A DNA stretch of 64,000 nt, taken from contig JAEPQE010000003.1 of the NCBI GenBank assembly GCA_017640665.1, positions 1 to 64,000 of the forward strand. The letters run 5' to 3'. This stretch comes from Balneolaceae bacterium. Its GTDB lineage: Bacteria > Bacteroidota > Rhodothermia > Balneolales > Balneolaceae. A program made the translations under genes and the position numbers. The notes beneath the pieces were generated by a model that saw only the letters and a program-made list of their open reading frames with translations, made no database searches and was not told where the DNA came from. The number at the start of each line of letters is the position of its first letter. Position 1 is the stretch's first letter. Shown piece by piece: positions 17,801 to 26,031 of the stretch.

Positions 17801-19219
17801 ATGAACTTACCAGAAAAGGAATACAATATTTCAAAGATAAATATGGGAACATTTGGAAAAGATTTCGTTTGGGGAACCGCAACCTCAGCGTATCAAATTG
17901 AAGGGGGGTATAACGAAAATGGTAAAGGTCCTTCAATCTGGGATGCTTTCTGCACCATTCCTGGAAAAATTAAGAATGGGGATACAGGTAACATCGCATG
18001 CGATCATTTTAACAGGTTTAAAGATGATATCAAGTTGTTAAAAGACTTGGGAGTGAATTCGTATCGGCTTTCATTATCATGGTCGCGCATAATGCCCGAA
18101 GGGAAAAACAAGGTTAACGAGGATGGCATAAACTTTTATAACGATATTATTGATGAGCTCCTCAAAAATGATATTACCCCCTGGGTAACTTTGTACCACT
18201 GGGATTTACCTCTGGCATTGCAACTGGAAGATGACGGATGGTTAGGAGAATCTATCATTAATAATTTTGTAACATACGCAGATGTCTGTTTTAAACGATT
18301 TGGGGATCGGGTAAAAAACTGGATTACGCTCAATGAACCCTGGGTTGTGGCTATTTTGGGACATGGACATGGAGTTTTTGCGCCCGGCAGAGTTTCTGAA
18401 GTGGAACCCTATCGGGCAGCTCACAACCTTTTATTAGCTCATGCTCATACGGTGGATCATTATAGAAACAATTATTCATCTCAGAATGGGAATATCGGGA
18501 TAACCAATAATTGTGATTGGAGAGAACCGTTAACTGAATCTCAATCAGATATTGAAGCTTCCCAAAGGGCACTTGAGTTTTTTCTTGGTTGGTTTGCCGA
18601 TCCGGTTTATTTCGGAGATTATCCTCAGGTAATGAAAGACCGAATAGGAAACAAACTGCCCGATTTTACTCCGGAACAAAAGAAATTGCTAAAAGGGAGC
18701 TCCGACTTTTTTGGTTTGAATCATTACACAACAATGTATGCTGCTAATAAGAACGGCACTGAAGATAAGACAGATGTACACGGGAATGGAGGAATTTCAG
18801 AAGATCAGGATGTTTCTCTTTCTGTAGATGATAGATGGAAACTTACGAAGATGAATTGGGCGGTAGTGCCCTGGGGTTGTAAGAAATTGTTGCATTGGAT
18901 ATCTGATCGCTATGATAATCCGGATATTTACATCACTGAAAATGGATGTGCTTTTGATGATAAAGTAGTTGAGGGTCAGATTGATGACTCTGATCGGGTA
19001 GAATACTTCTCAACCTATTTAGCTGCCTGCGAGGAAGCCATTAAGGAAGGTGTGAATCTGAAAGGATACTTTGCATGGTCCTTTTTAGATAATTTTGAAT
19101 GGAACTCAGGATATAGCAAACGTTTTGGGATATACTACGTTGATTTTGAAACTCTGGAAAGGATTCCAAAGAGTTCAGCCAAATGGTTTAAGAAATTTCT
19201 TTCCGGTCAAATCAGTTAG
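17801..19219 (+). CDS. GH1 beta-glycosidase (beta-glucosidase type)
   Basis: A cytoplasmic family 1 glycoside hydrolase of about 470 residues. Visible hallmarks are FVWGTATSAYQIEG near the start, the acid/base Glu in ITLNEPWV, the nucleophile Glu in IYITENGCAF, and YFAWSFLDNFEW near the end. It hydrolyses beta-glucosides or related beta-glycosides such as cellobiose. Three starts are possible: 17762, 17801 and 17843; I use 17801, because family members usually begin only a short way before the FGKDFVWG segment. No signal peptide is present, which fits uptake by the neighbouring symporters. Its stop overlaps the convergent ROK gene by 8 bases. Confidence 0.93.
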   Translation: MNLPEKEYNISKINMGTFGKDFVWGTATSAYQIEGGYNENGKGPSIWDAFCTIPGKIKNGDTGNIACDHFNRFKDDIKLLKDLGVNSYRLSLSWSRIMPEGKNKVNEDGINFYNDIIDELLKNDITPWVTLYHWDLPLALQLEDDGWLGESIINNFVTYADVCFKRFGDRVKNWITLNEPWVVAILGHGHGVFAPGRVSEVEPYRAAHNLLLAHAHTVDHYRNNYSSQNGNIGITNNCDWREPLTESQSDIEASQRALEFFLGWFADPVYFGDYPQVMKDRIGNKLPDFTPEQKKLLKGSSDFFGLNHYTTMYAANKNGTEDKTDVHGNGGISEDQDVSLSVDDRWKLTKMNWAVVPWGCKKLLHWISDRYDNPDIYITENGCAFDDKVVEGQIDDSDRVEYFSTYLAACEEAIKEGVNLKGYFAWSFLDNFEWNSGYSKRFGIYYVDFETLERIPKSSAKWFKKFLSGQIS

Positions 19220-20417
19220 ATTCTTTTTTAAGCAGTACATCTTTACTAGCTGAAAATAGGTCGAACATTGGCAAAGTTGCTGCTCCTAATGCGGCAGCAT
19301 CTACTCCGGCAGTACCGCAAACAAAGGTAGCTCCGGAAGTTTTTATCTCACTTCTTAATTCTCCAATTAATCCCGGAACATCTTTGGCAATATCCTCGAT
19401 AACCACATGTGGCAAACGTCCACCTAGTATAATCACTTCAATATCGAATAGATACTCGGTAAACATAAATGCAGATGCAAGATATCCTTTGGCAAGTTCC
19501 AACCATTCCAAAAAGCGTTCATTTTTATCCAAAAAAAGACGTCCTAAATCTTCGGGGCGTGTAACAATGATGTCATCTTCTCTTAGCCATTTATAAAGCT
19601 TGGATAGATTAAAATGTTCACCTATATGAGGTTGTTTAGAGTCACTTAGTGGACTTTTCTCAGATAAAAAGGGGAAATATCCAAACTCTCCTGCATTCTG
19701 GTTGTGGCCTTCGTAAAGGTTTCCGTTTAATATAAGTCCTCCTCCCAAACCATCACCAAAAAAAGAATACACAAAATTCGAAATGTTTTTACCAGCTCCG
19801 TACCATCGTTCGCCAATGGTAGCAGCAGAAGCGTTATTTTCTATAAAAATAGGAGCATTTATATGTTTAGCCAGTAAATCTCCAACCGGAACATGCTTCC
19901 ACTCTGGGAAAGCTTTCGTATTAATTCCGTTATTAACTTCATTCCTTTTATTTACTTCTAATGGTCCGGGTAAACCTATCCCTACACCACAGAAGTAATT
20001 CCCTTTGATTTCATCAGAAGAAGTCAGTTGATTAATAGTAGATACCATCAATTCAATGCCTTTCTCAGGAGAAGGGGAGTCAATTTCATAATAGATTTTG
20101 GTTTTCACAGCACCGGACAGATCAACTAAAATTCCGGTTAAGTGATCCCTATTAAAATCGAGACCTACTGAATAAGCCCCTGAAGGATTTACAACTAACG
20201 TTGTTGAAGGAGCCCCTCGTTTCTTTTGTAGCTTTTTTCCTTCCTGCACAAATTGACTCTCCAGAAGCCTGGTAACAATATTCGAAACCGTTTGAGCAGT
20301 TAAATTTGTACGTCTCGCGATGTCTGCTCTGGAAATTGGTCCGTGTAGTCTGACTGTCTCAAATACAATTCTGAAGTTGTATGCTTTAGTATAAGTAAGG
20401 TTCGTACCCGTCAACAT
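19212..20417 (-). CDS. ROK-family transcriptional regulator lacking the zinc-site motif
   Basis: A 401-residue NagC/XylR-type regulator. Residues about 20-65 form a winged helix-turn-helix (GPISRADIARRTNLTAQTVSNIV), followed by the actin-like ROK domain (GVGIGLPGPLEV, FVYSFFGDGLGGGLIL). The usual zinc motif, GHxxxxxxxxxCxCGxxGCLE, is missing: the equivalent stretch reads AGEFGYFPF and has no cysteines. It is therefore probably a pure sensor without sugar-kinase activity, though this is inference. It is divergent from the second SSS gene, with a 236-base shared upstream region where its operator is expected. It most likely represses the SSS-GH130 unit and perhaps GH1. Confidence 0.88.
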   Translation of the reverse strand: MLTGTNLTYTKAYNFRIVFETVRLHGPISRADIARRTNLTAQTVSNIVTRLLESQFVQEGKKLQKKRGAPSTTLVVNPSGAYSVGLDFNRDHLTGILVDLSGAVKTKIYYEIDSPSPEKGIELMVSTINQLTSSDEIKGNYFCGVGIGLPGPLEVNKRNEVNNGINTKAFPEWKHVPVGDLLAKHINAPIFIENNASAATIGERWYGAGKNISNFVYSFFGDGLGGGLILNGNLYEGHNQNAGEFGYFPFLSEKSPLSDSKQPHIGEHFNLSKLYKWLREDDIIVTRPEDLGRLFLDKNERFLEWLELAKGYLASAFMFTEYLFDIEVIILGGRLPHVVIEDIAKDVPGLIGELRSEIKTSGATFVCGTAGVDAAALGAATLPMFDLFSASKDVLLKKESN

Positions 20418-20653
20418 AGAATAGAGCTCCGTATTATTTCTTCAAATGTAATGATTTTTTTCTCAGAAAATGTTACCACAACTGTCTAAATAGGTAATAG
20501 GCAATCTGTATAATACCATTCAAATACAGAATTCATATAAGATTTTATCAAAAGAAAATAAATATTCGTTTTATTCAAATGAGTTGAGTAATCTTTACGA
20601 AATTGAAAAAATACCTTATTGAAAAATTTTTCTAAGAACCCAATCCGTCGATA

Positions 20654-22480
20654 ATGAAGCTACATTTAGTTGATGCACTTATAGTTCTGGCTTATTTGCT
20701 TATTACCGTTGCTATCGGTTTTGCATTAAAGAAAAAGGCGCAGCAATCAAAAAACTCTTACATGCTTGGCGGTAATCAATTACCCTGGTATATGCTTGGG
20801 CTCTCAAATGCCTCAGGGATGTTTGATATATCAGGTACAGTTTGGTTGGTTACTATTTTATTCGTGTACGGGATTAAGAGTATTTGGCTGCCCTGGCTTT
20901 GGCCGGTTTTCAATCAGATTTTCTTAATGGTATTTCTTTCAATGTGGCTTCGTAGATCAAATGTTTCAACCGGAGCAGAATGGATTGGAACACGTTTTGG
21001 GTTTAATAAAGGGGCTCAGAAATCGCATATAATTGTAGTCGTATTTGCACTGATAATGGGGTTGGGTTATCTCACTTATGGTTTTATAGGCCTTGGGAAG
21101 TTTGTAGAGATATTTGTCCCATGGGAATTCCTGAGTGTATACGTACCCTTTGATATTCCTACAGAATACGTTGCTCATTTTTATGGAATAGTATTCACTT
21201 GCTTTGCCATCTTCTATTCACTACTTGGAGGCATGATGAGTATAGTGTGGGCAGATTTGGTGCAATTTATCATCATGGCGGTTTCAGGAATAGTAATTGG
21301 AATTATCGCAATGAACGCTTTGGCAAGCAGCACGCTAATAGTTCCGGACGGCTGGATGAGTCCATTTTTTGGATGGGAATTAAATATGGATTGGGCAGGC
21401 ATCATACCAGAAGTAAATCAAAAGATAAGAGATGATGGCTTTACGCTTTTCTCTGTGCTGTTTATGATGATGATTTTCAAAGGGGTTTTGGTGAGTTTAG
21501 CCGGTCCGGCTCCAAACTACGATATGCAGAAAATTTTGTCTACGCGCTCTGAACGTGAAGCTGCTTTGATGAGTGGGTCTGTATCGTTAATCCTGATGCC
21601 AATCCGGTACTTTATGATTGCTGGTTTTGCCGTACTTGGACTACTGTTTTATGAAGAACTCGATTTAATGGTTCCGGGTCGTGGGCTTGATTTCGAGCAG
21701 ATTCTTCCATCTGCAATCAACCAATTTGTACCAATGGGACTGTTAGGGCTTCTTCTGGCAGGATTACTGGCGGCTTTTATGTCCACCTTTGCTGGGACCT
21801 TGAATGCAGCTCAGGCTTATTTGGTGAATGATATCTATCTCAAGTATATCAACCCTAAAGCGGAAAATGCCAAGATTCAATCCATGAACTATGTGGCTGG
21901 TTTGGGAATGGTAGTATTAAGTATTGTACTGGGATTCTATGCCAAGGATGTAAACGATGTGCTTCAATGGATTGTTGGTGGACTTTATGGTAGTTATGTA
22001 GCTGCAAACGTGCTCAAATGGTACTGGTGGAGGTTTAATGGAAATGGATTCTTTTGGGGGATGGTCGGTGGATTGATCCCGGCTCTAACCTTTCGGTTTA
22101 TTTTTGAGGGAGTTCTGGACACCTACACCTTCCCTCTAATGTTATTGATATCAGTTATTGCCTGTTTAATAGGAACCTACTCATCACCTCCGGTTGATGA
22201 AGAAGTACTTAAAAAGTTCTACAAGTCAGTTCGTCCATGGGGATTTTGGAAACCTATTCACGACAAGGTAGTTGCTGAAGATCCTTCTTTTCAAAAGAAT
22301 ACCAGCTTCAAAAGTGACATGTTTAATGTAGCTATTGGGATTGTTTGGCAGACAGCACTGGTGGTTTTCCCGATTTACCTGGTGTTGATGGAAGGCGTAC
22401 CTCTGGCAATTAGTTTACTGATTGCAATCATCACAACCTATATCCTTAAAAATACCTGGTTCGATAAGTTACCGGCTTAA
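20654..22480 (+). CDS. Sodium:solute symporter (SSS family), partner of GH130 phosphorylase
   Basis: A 608-residue inner-membrane protein with about 14 helices and SSS hallmarks, including the YMLGGNQLPWYMLGLSNASG region, GGMMSIVWADLVQFIIM, and LAGLLAAFMSTFAGTLN. The C-terminal part is longer than the first symporter in this cluster. The GH130 gene follows 21 bases later on the same strand, so the two are probably one transcript and the transporter likely brings in beta-mannosyl-glucose or another short mannan-derived sugar, driven by Na+. The ROK gene runs divergently from it. Confidence 0.88.
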   Translation: MKLHLVDALIVLAYLLITVAIGFALKKKAQQSKNSYMLGGNQLPWYMLGLSNASGMFDISGTVWLVTILFVYGIKSIWLPWLWPVFNQIFLMVFLSMWLRRSNVSTGAEWIGTRFGFNKGAQKSHIIVVVFALIMGLGYLTYGFIGLGKFVEIFVPWEFLSVYVPFDIPTEYVAHFYGIVFTCFAIFYSLLGGMMSIVWADLVQFIIMAVSGIVIGIIAMNALASSTLIVPDGWMSPFFGWELNMDWAGIIPEVNQKIRDDGFTLFSVLFMMMIFKGVLVSLAGPAPNYDMQKILSTRSEREAALMSGSVSLILMPIRYFMIAGFAVLGLLFYEELDLMVPGRGLDFEQILPSAINQFVPMGLLGLLLAGLLAAFMSTFAGTLNAAQAYLVNDIYLKYINPKAENAKIQSMNYVAGLGMVVLSIVLGFYAKDVNDVLQWIVGGLYGSYVAANVLKWYWWRFNGNGFFWGMVGGLIPALTFRFIFEGVLDTYTFPLMLLISVIACLIGTYSSPPVDEEVLKKFYKSVRPWGFWKPIHDKVVAEDPSFQKNTSFKSDMFNVAIGIVWQTALVVFPIYLVLMEGVPLAISLLIAIITTYILKNTWFDKLPA

Positions 22481-22501
22481 CTAGAATATCGATTATTGAG
22501 A

Positions 22502-23686
22502 ATGTCAGATTTATTTAATCAAAGAAAGAAACTATTACAAGAACAACACTCGAAGTTAATAGCCAAAAAGAATACACCTGAAGAGTTGGGAAATGGGATC
22601 TACAAAAGGTTTCATAATCCTGTAGTTACTTCCGATCATATCCCATTGAACTGGCGGTATGATTTCAACCCCGAAACCAATCCTTTTTTGATGGAAAGGT
22701 TCGGAATAAACGCTGCCTTTAATGCAGGAGCTATCAAGGTTAAAGGGAAGTACCTGCTAGTGGTACGAGTAGAAGGAAATGATAGAAAATCATTTTTTGC
22801 ACTCGCAGAAAGTGATTCTCCTACCGAAGGGTTCGTTTTCAGGGATACCCCAATCACTATTCCTGAAACAGAAAATCCGGATACAAATGTGTATGATATG
22901 CGTCTTACAGAACATGAGGATGGCTGGATTTATGGAATCTTTTGCACCGAAAGAAAAGATACGAGGGTTCCTGCAAGTGACACAAGTAGTGCCATAGCTC
23001 AGGCTGGAATTCTTCGAACCAAAGATCTCGAAAACTGGGAACGACTCCCTGATTTGAAAACCAATTCCGAACAACAACGCAACGTAGTTTTACACCCGGA
23101 ATTTGTAGATACTAAATACGCCTTATATACACGCCCTCAAGATGGTTTTATTGACGCAGGATCGGGCGGAGGGATCGGATGGGCGTTAGTAGATTCTATG
23201 GAAAATGCAGTTGTAGATAATGAACTCGTTATTGATCAACGTGTTTATCATACTATCAAAGAAGTAAAAAACGGTCAGGGGCCAGCGCCATTAAAAACAG
23301 ATAGAGGCTGGTTGCATCTGGCTCATGGAGTAAGGAATACTGCAGCAGGTCTTCGCTATGTCTTATATATGTTTATGACTTCCCTGAAAGAACCATGGAA
23401 AGTTACTCATCGTCCAGGTGGGCATTTCATTGCTCCACATGGAAAAGAACGAGTTGGAGATGTTTCGAACGTAATTTTTGCCAATGGGTGGGTAAGAGAT
23501 GATGATGACAATGTGTACGTGTATTACGCTTCTTCAGATACCCGAATGCATGTAGCAGAAACAAGTATCGCCCAGCTTATTGATTATGTGGTTAATACAC
23601 CGGAGGATGGTCTCAGATCGCTAATAAGTGTGGAAACTATTAATCAGATTATTCATGCAAACGAAGTGTTCATAGAAAAGAACTAG
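22502..23686 (+). CDS. GH130 phosphorylase, probable 4-O-beta-D-mannosyl-D-glucose phosphorylase
   Basis: A 394-residue cytoplasmic enzyme resembling GH130 subfamily 1, whose members split beta-1,4-mannosyl-glucose with phosphate into mannose 1-phosphate and glucose. The N-terminal [35 protein letters not shown] and [11 protein letters not shown]-like segments are typical of the subfamily, and the catalytic Asp is expected in YDMRLT. The start is set at ATG 22502; a TTG two codons earlier is possible. The gene is 21 bases after the symporter. In mannan catabolism a mannobiose 2-epimerase supplies its substrate, but no epimerase is in this window. Confidence 0.88.
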   Translation: MSDLFNQRKKLLQEQHSKLIAKKNTPEELGNGIYKRFHNPVVTSDHIPLNWRYDFNPETNPFLMERFGINAAFNAGAIKVKGKYLLVVRVEGNDRKSFFALAESDSPTEGFVFRDTPITIPETENPDTNVYDMRLTEHEDGWIYGIFCTERKDTRVPASDTSSAIAQAGILRTKDLENWERLPDLKTNSEQQRNVVLHPEFVDTKYALYTRPQDGFIDAGSGGGIGWALVDSMENAVVDNELVIDQRVYHTIKEVKNGQGPAPLKTDRGWLHLAHGVRNTAAGLRYVLYMFMTSLKEPWKVTHRPGGHFIAPHGKERVGDVSNVIFANGWVRDDDDNVYVYYASSDTRMHVAETSIAQLIDYVVNTPEDGLRSLISVETINQIIHANEVFIEKN

Positions 23687-23737
23687 ACTACCATTTAGGA
23701 TATCATCCAGATTCGCAAGCAAATTTTGGGATTCAAA

Positions 23738-23839
23738 ATGAAGATCGAAATATTATTCCTTTCGAGTCTTATTCTCATTACAGGGTGCGGTTCTATTCAG
23801 AACAACCCATCAAATAACAATGTAAATCTAAGTTTTTAA
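23738..23839 (+). CDS. Orphan 33-residue lipoprotein-like peptide
   Basis: A short ATG frame lies 51 bases after the GH130 gene and ends in TAA. Its product has a lysine-poor hydrophobic N-terminus and a lipobox ending LITGC (Cys17), then an asparagine-rich tail of 16 residues. This looks like the signal region and linker of a secreted glycosidase lipoprotein that lacks its body. It could be a genuine small lipoprotein or the stump of a decayed gene, for example a mannanase. No homologous sequence follows it; the next gene is convergent. Confidence 0.4.
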   Translation: MKIEILFLSSLILITGCGSIQNNPSNNNVNLSF

Positions 23840-23890
23840 TTATTATAAATGAATTAATCTGGCACTACAGCTGGAAAGAAGTACGTGTGA

Positions 23891-25033
23891 CTATTCAATA
23901 ATAGAAACCGAGTATATATTTCCATCATTAGAACCAAAGATGATACTTCCGTTGGAATAGGAAGGAGAAGAGAATATTCCTTTAGAAACCTCAAGAGTAT
24001 CAATTTCAGCCCCATCTTTTTTGCTAAGCAGGTATACGATTCCGGTATCGTTCGCATCGTATCCATTACCGGATGTATAAATGAGGTAAGAATCCAGTAA
24101 AAGAGGTTTTGTATAGATATTCTTACCACCATTTTGTGACCAAAGTAAACGTCCATCTCTGGTGCTGAATGCAAACATGGTAAGATTATCCGATCCTCCG
24201 ATAAATAATGTGTCACTTTCTATAATCGGGTCTCCAACAATCCAGCCACCGTTGGGGTCGGCATAAGTCCATTCTTTTTCTCCGGTGTCATCATAGAGAA
24301 CATTCAGCATGTGGTTTCTTGACCCGAAGTATAGCCGTTCTTTGTGTAGTAAAAATTGTGAAACGATTCCTCCAAAGGATGGGTATGGTCGTGCTCCTCG
24401 ATAGGTTCTTTTAATCCAGTCAAAGTCTTTAGTAGTAAAATTATATTTATAAATCCGGGCATCCCAATCTCCAAAATAAAGTTGACCTGATTGAATCATC
24501 GGGCTGGACCGAACCGGAGAAAGATTAATGGTGCTTAGTTTAAAAACGGTTTCTCCATTTTCTGCATTGAAACCAAAAATATATCCATTGCTGGTACCTA
24601 CATATATAACTCCGTTGTGTAGTGTTGCTTCTGAACGTTTATCATCCCAGGGATCAATTTTATAAAGTGGTTCATTGGCATTTGGGTCATACGAAAAAGG
24701 CTTGATTTCTAAATCTTTTTCCCAAATTAACTCACCGGTTTCAGCATTAAGTAAGTAGAAAACATTGGCTGATTCAAAGAATACATTCCCATCTATAGAA
24801 GCAGCCTTAGCCTGAATAATGCCTTCTGTTTCATATTTCCATTTCAGGTCGCTATTGACTGCATTAATCGCATAGAACGTACCATCCTCATCCCCAATGT
24901 AAATCGTTTCCTGGTAAATCAGGGGAGTGGCAAGTACTTTTGAGCCAGTTTCAAAAGTCCATTGAATATCAAGAGTTTGGGCTTTACTAAGAGTAGAACT
25001 AGTTAAAACTAAAAGAATTAGTAATCTGTACAT
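23891..25033 (-). CDS. Exported PQQ-like beta-propeller protein
   Basis: A 380-residue protein with a signal peptide (ending LSKAQ) followed by about seven repeats of the PQQ/BamB-like beta-propeller type: each carries a strand pattern such as W-F-E-TGSKVLATP, DG-FYAINA, NAETGELIWEKD, and a terminal DGNIYSVSI. BamB-like propellers act as scaffolds; some bind cofactors in dehydrogenases, but no dehydrogenase domain is present here. It is encoded 6 bases after the PD40 gene on the same strand, so the two are probably cotranscribed, with the PD40 gene first. The role is unknown. Confidence 0.85.
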   Translation of the reverse strand: MYRLLILLVLTSSTLSKAQTLDIQWTFETGSKVLATPLIYQETIYIGDEDGTFYAINAVNSDLKWKYETEGIIQAKAASIDGNVFFESANVFYLLNAETGELIWEKDLEIKPFSYDPNANEPLYKIDPWDDKRSEATLHNGVIYVGTSNGYIFGFNAENGETVFKLSTINLSPVRSSPMIQSGQLYFGDWDARIYKYNFTTKDFDWIKRTYRGARPYPSFGGIVSQFLLHKERLYFGSRNHMLNVLYDDTGEKEWTYADPNGGWIVGDPIIESDTLFIGGSDNLTMFAFSTRDGRLLWSQNGGKNIYTKPLLLDSYLIYTSGNGYDANDTGIVYLLSKKDGAEIDTLEVSKGIFSSPSYSNGSIIFGSNDGNIYSVSIIE

Positions 25034-25039
25034 GCCTAT

Positions 25040-25873
25040 TTAGTTTTGAATTAATGTTGCAGTAAGTGATTCTACCGGAGTTGAAATTATATCTGCATTC
25101 CGGTTAGAAATCCGCGTAAAGAAAAGAGTTGATCCATCGGGAGAAAGAGAAGGTGCATATTCCCATGCAGCAGTATTAACAGAACCTGTAGTATCTACGG
25201 ATTCGGGAGTACTCCATTCACCATTTAAAAAATGACTGACAAAAATGTCAGAGTTTCCAATAGCTCCGTGTCCTCCACTCATAAACAGCATCGAATTACC
25301 ATTGTTAAATAAATGAACTTCTCCGTCTACGGTTTCAGTACTCATCGATAGTTTCTTTGGAGTTTCAGATTCGGAAGAAGCCATATAGATATCTACAGAG
25401 TACATACCTGAACCAGAGCGGTCTGAGTGAAAATACACACGCTCACCAACTCCAAATCCCCCGCTGTCAATGCCTTTCATGCTGAAATTACCTCCCAGGT
25501 GGACGGGTTCTCCCCATGAGCCGTTATCATACTCCACATACCAAATATCATTGCTGTTTTGGGATTCATCCGTATTTGGTTTGGGACGAACTGATCCGAA
25601 ATAGAGCCGTGAAGTTGTGATATCAAAGCTTGGATATTCACTATCCCAATCTTTAGAAAAAGGGGCGACGACCGGCTCGGTCCAGGTATCGCCTTTTCTT
25701 TGGGTAAGCATCAATCTTTTTTCACCATACGATCTGGTAAAACAAATCAGGTCATTTGTAATAAATGCGATACCGTATTCATTTGCATCGGTATTAATGA
25801 CCTCAGACAGACTTTGAGCTTGCAATACACTACTACTCAGTAGCAATAAAAGTGTGATAAAAAGAAATTTCAT
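25040..25873 (-). CDS. Exported PD40/TolB-like beta-propeller protein
   Basis: A 277-residue protein with signal peptide (ending VLQAQ) and WD40-like PD40 repeats: AFITNDLICFTRS, YPSFDITTSRLYFGS, KGIDSGGFGVGERVYFHSDRSG, NSMLFMSGGHG and YAPSLSPDGSTLFFTR. The SPDGSTLFF-type motif is characteristic of TolB-like propellers, which act as periplasmic or outer-membrane adaptors. It is the first gene of a two-gene unit with the PQQ-like propeller. Neither gene has a visible catalytic site. Role unknown; a link to sugar uptake next door is only positional. Confidence 0.8.
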   Translation of the reverse strand: MKFLFITLLLLLSSSVLQAQSLSEVINTDANEYGIAFITNDLICFTRSYGEKRLMLTQRKGDTWTEPVVAPFSKDWDSEYPSFDITTSRLYFGSVRPKPNTDESQNSNDIWYVEYDNGSWGEPVHLGGNFSMKGIDSGGFGVGERVYFHSDRSGSGMYSVDIYMASSESETPKKLSMSTETVDGEVHLFNNGNSMLFMSGGHGAIGNSDIFVSHFLNGEWSTPESVDTTGSVNTAAWEYAPSLSPDGSTLFFTRISNRNADIISTPVESLTATLIQN

Positions 25874-26031
25874 TAAAGTTATTTTCGTGGAGTTTAAATT
25901 CTTTTACCAAGAACCATACCAAATAGTATATTCACCCACGATTTCTCTTTTAAATGGGCATTTAAGAAATAAAGTGTTCGGATAGATACACTTAGTGTTC
26001 ATTTTCGAACTTACATAGATTCAAAAAAAAT

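Noticed and set aside
23854-24216. 120-codon reverse frame at the end of the PQQ-like gene
   Set aside because: Overlaps the PQQ-like propeller gene in another frame and has no recognisable family.
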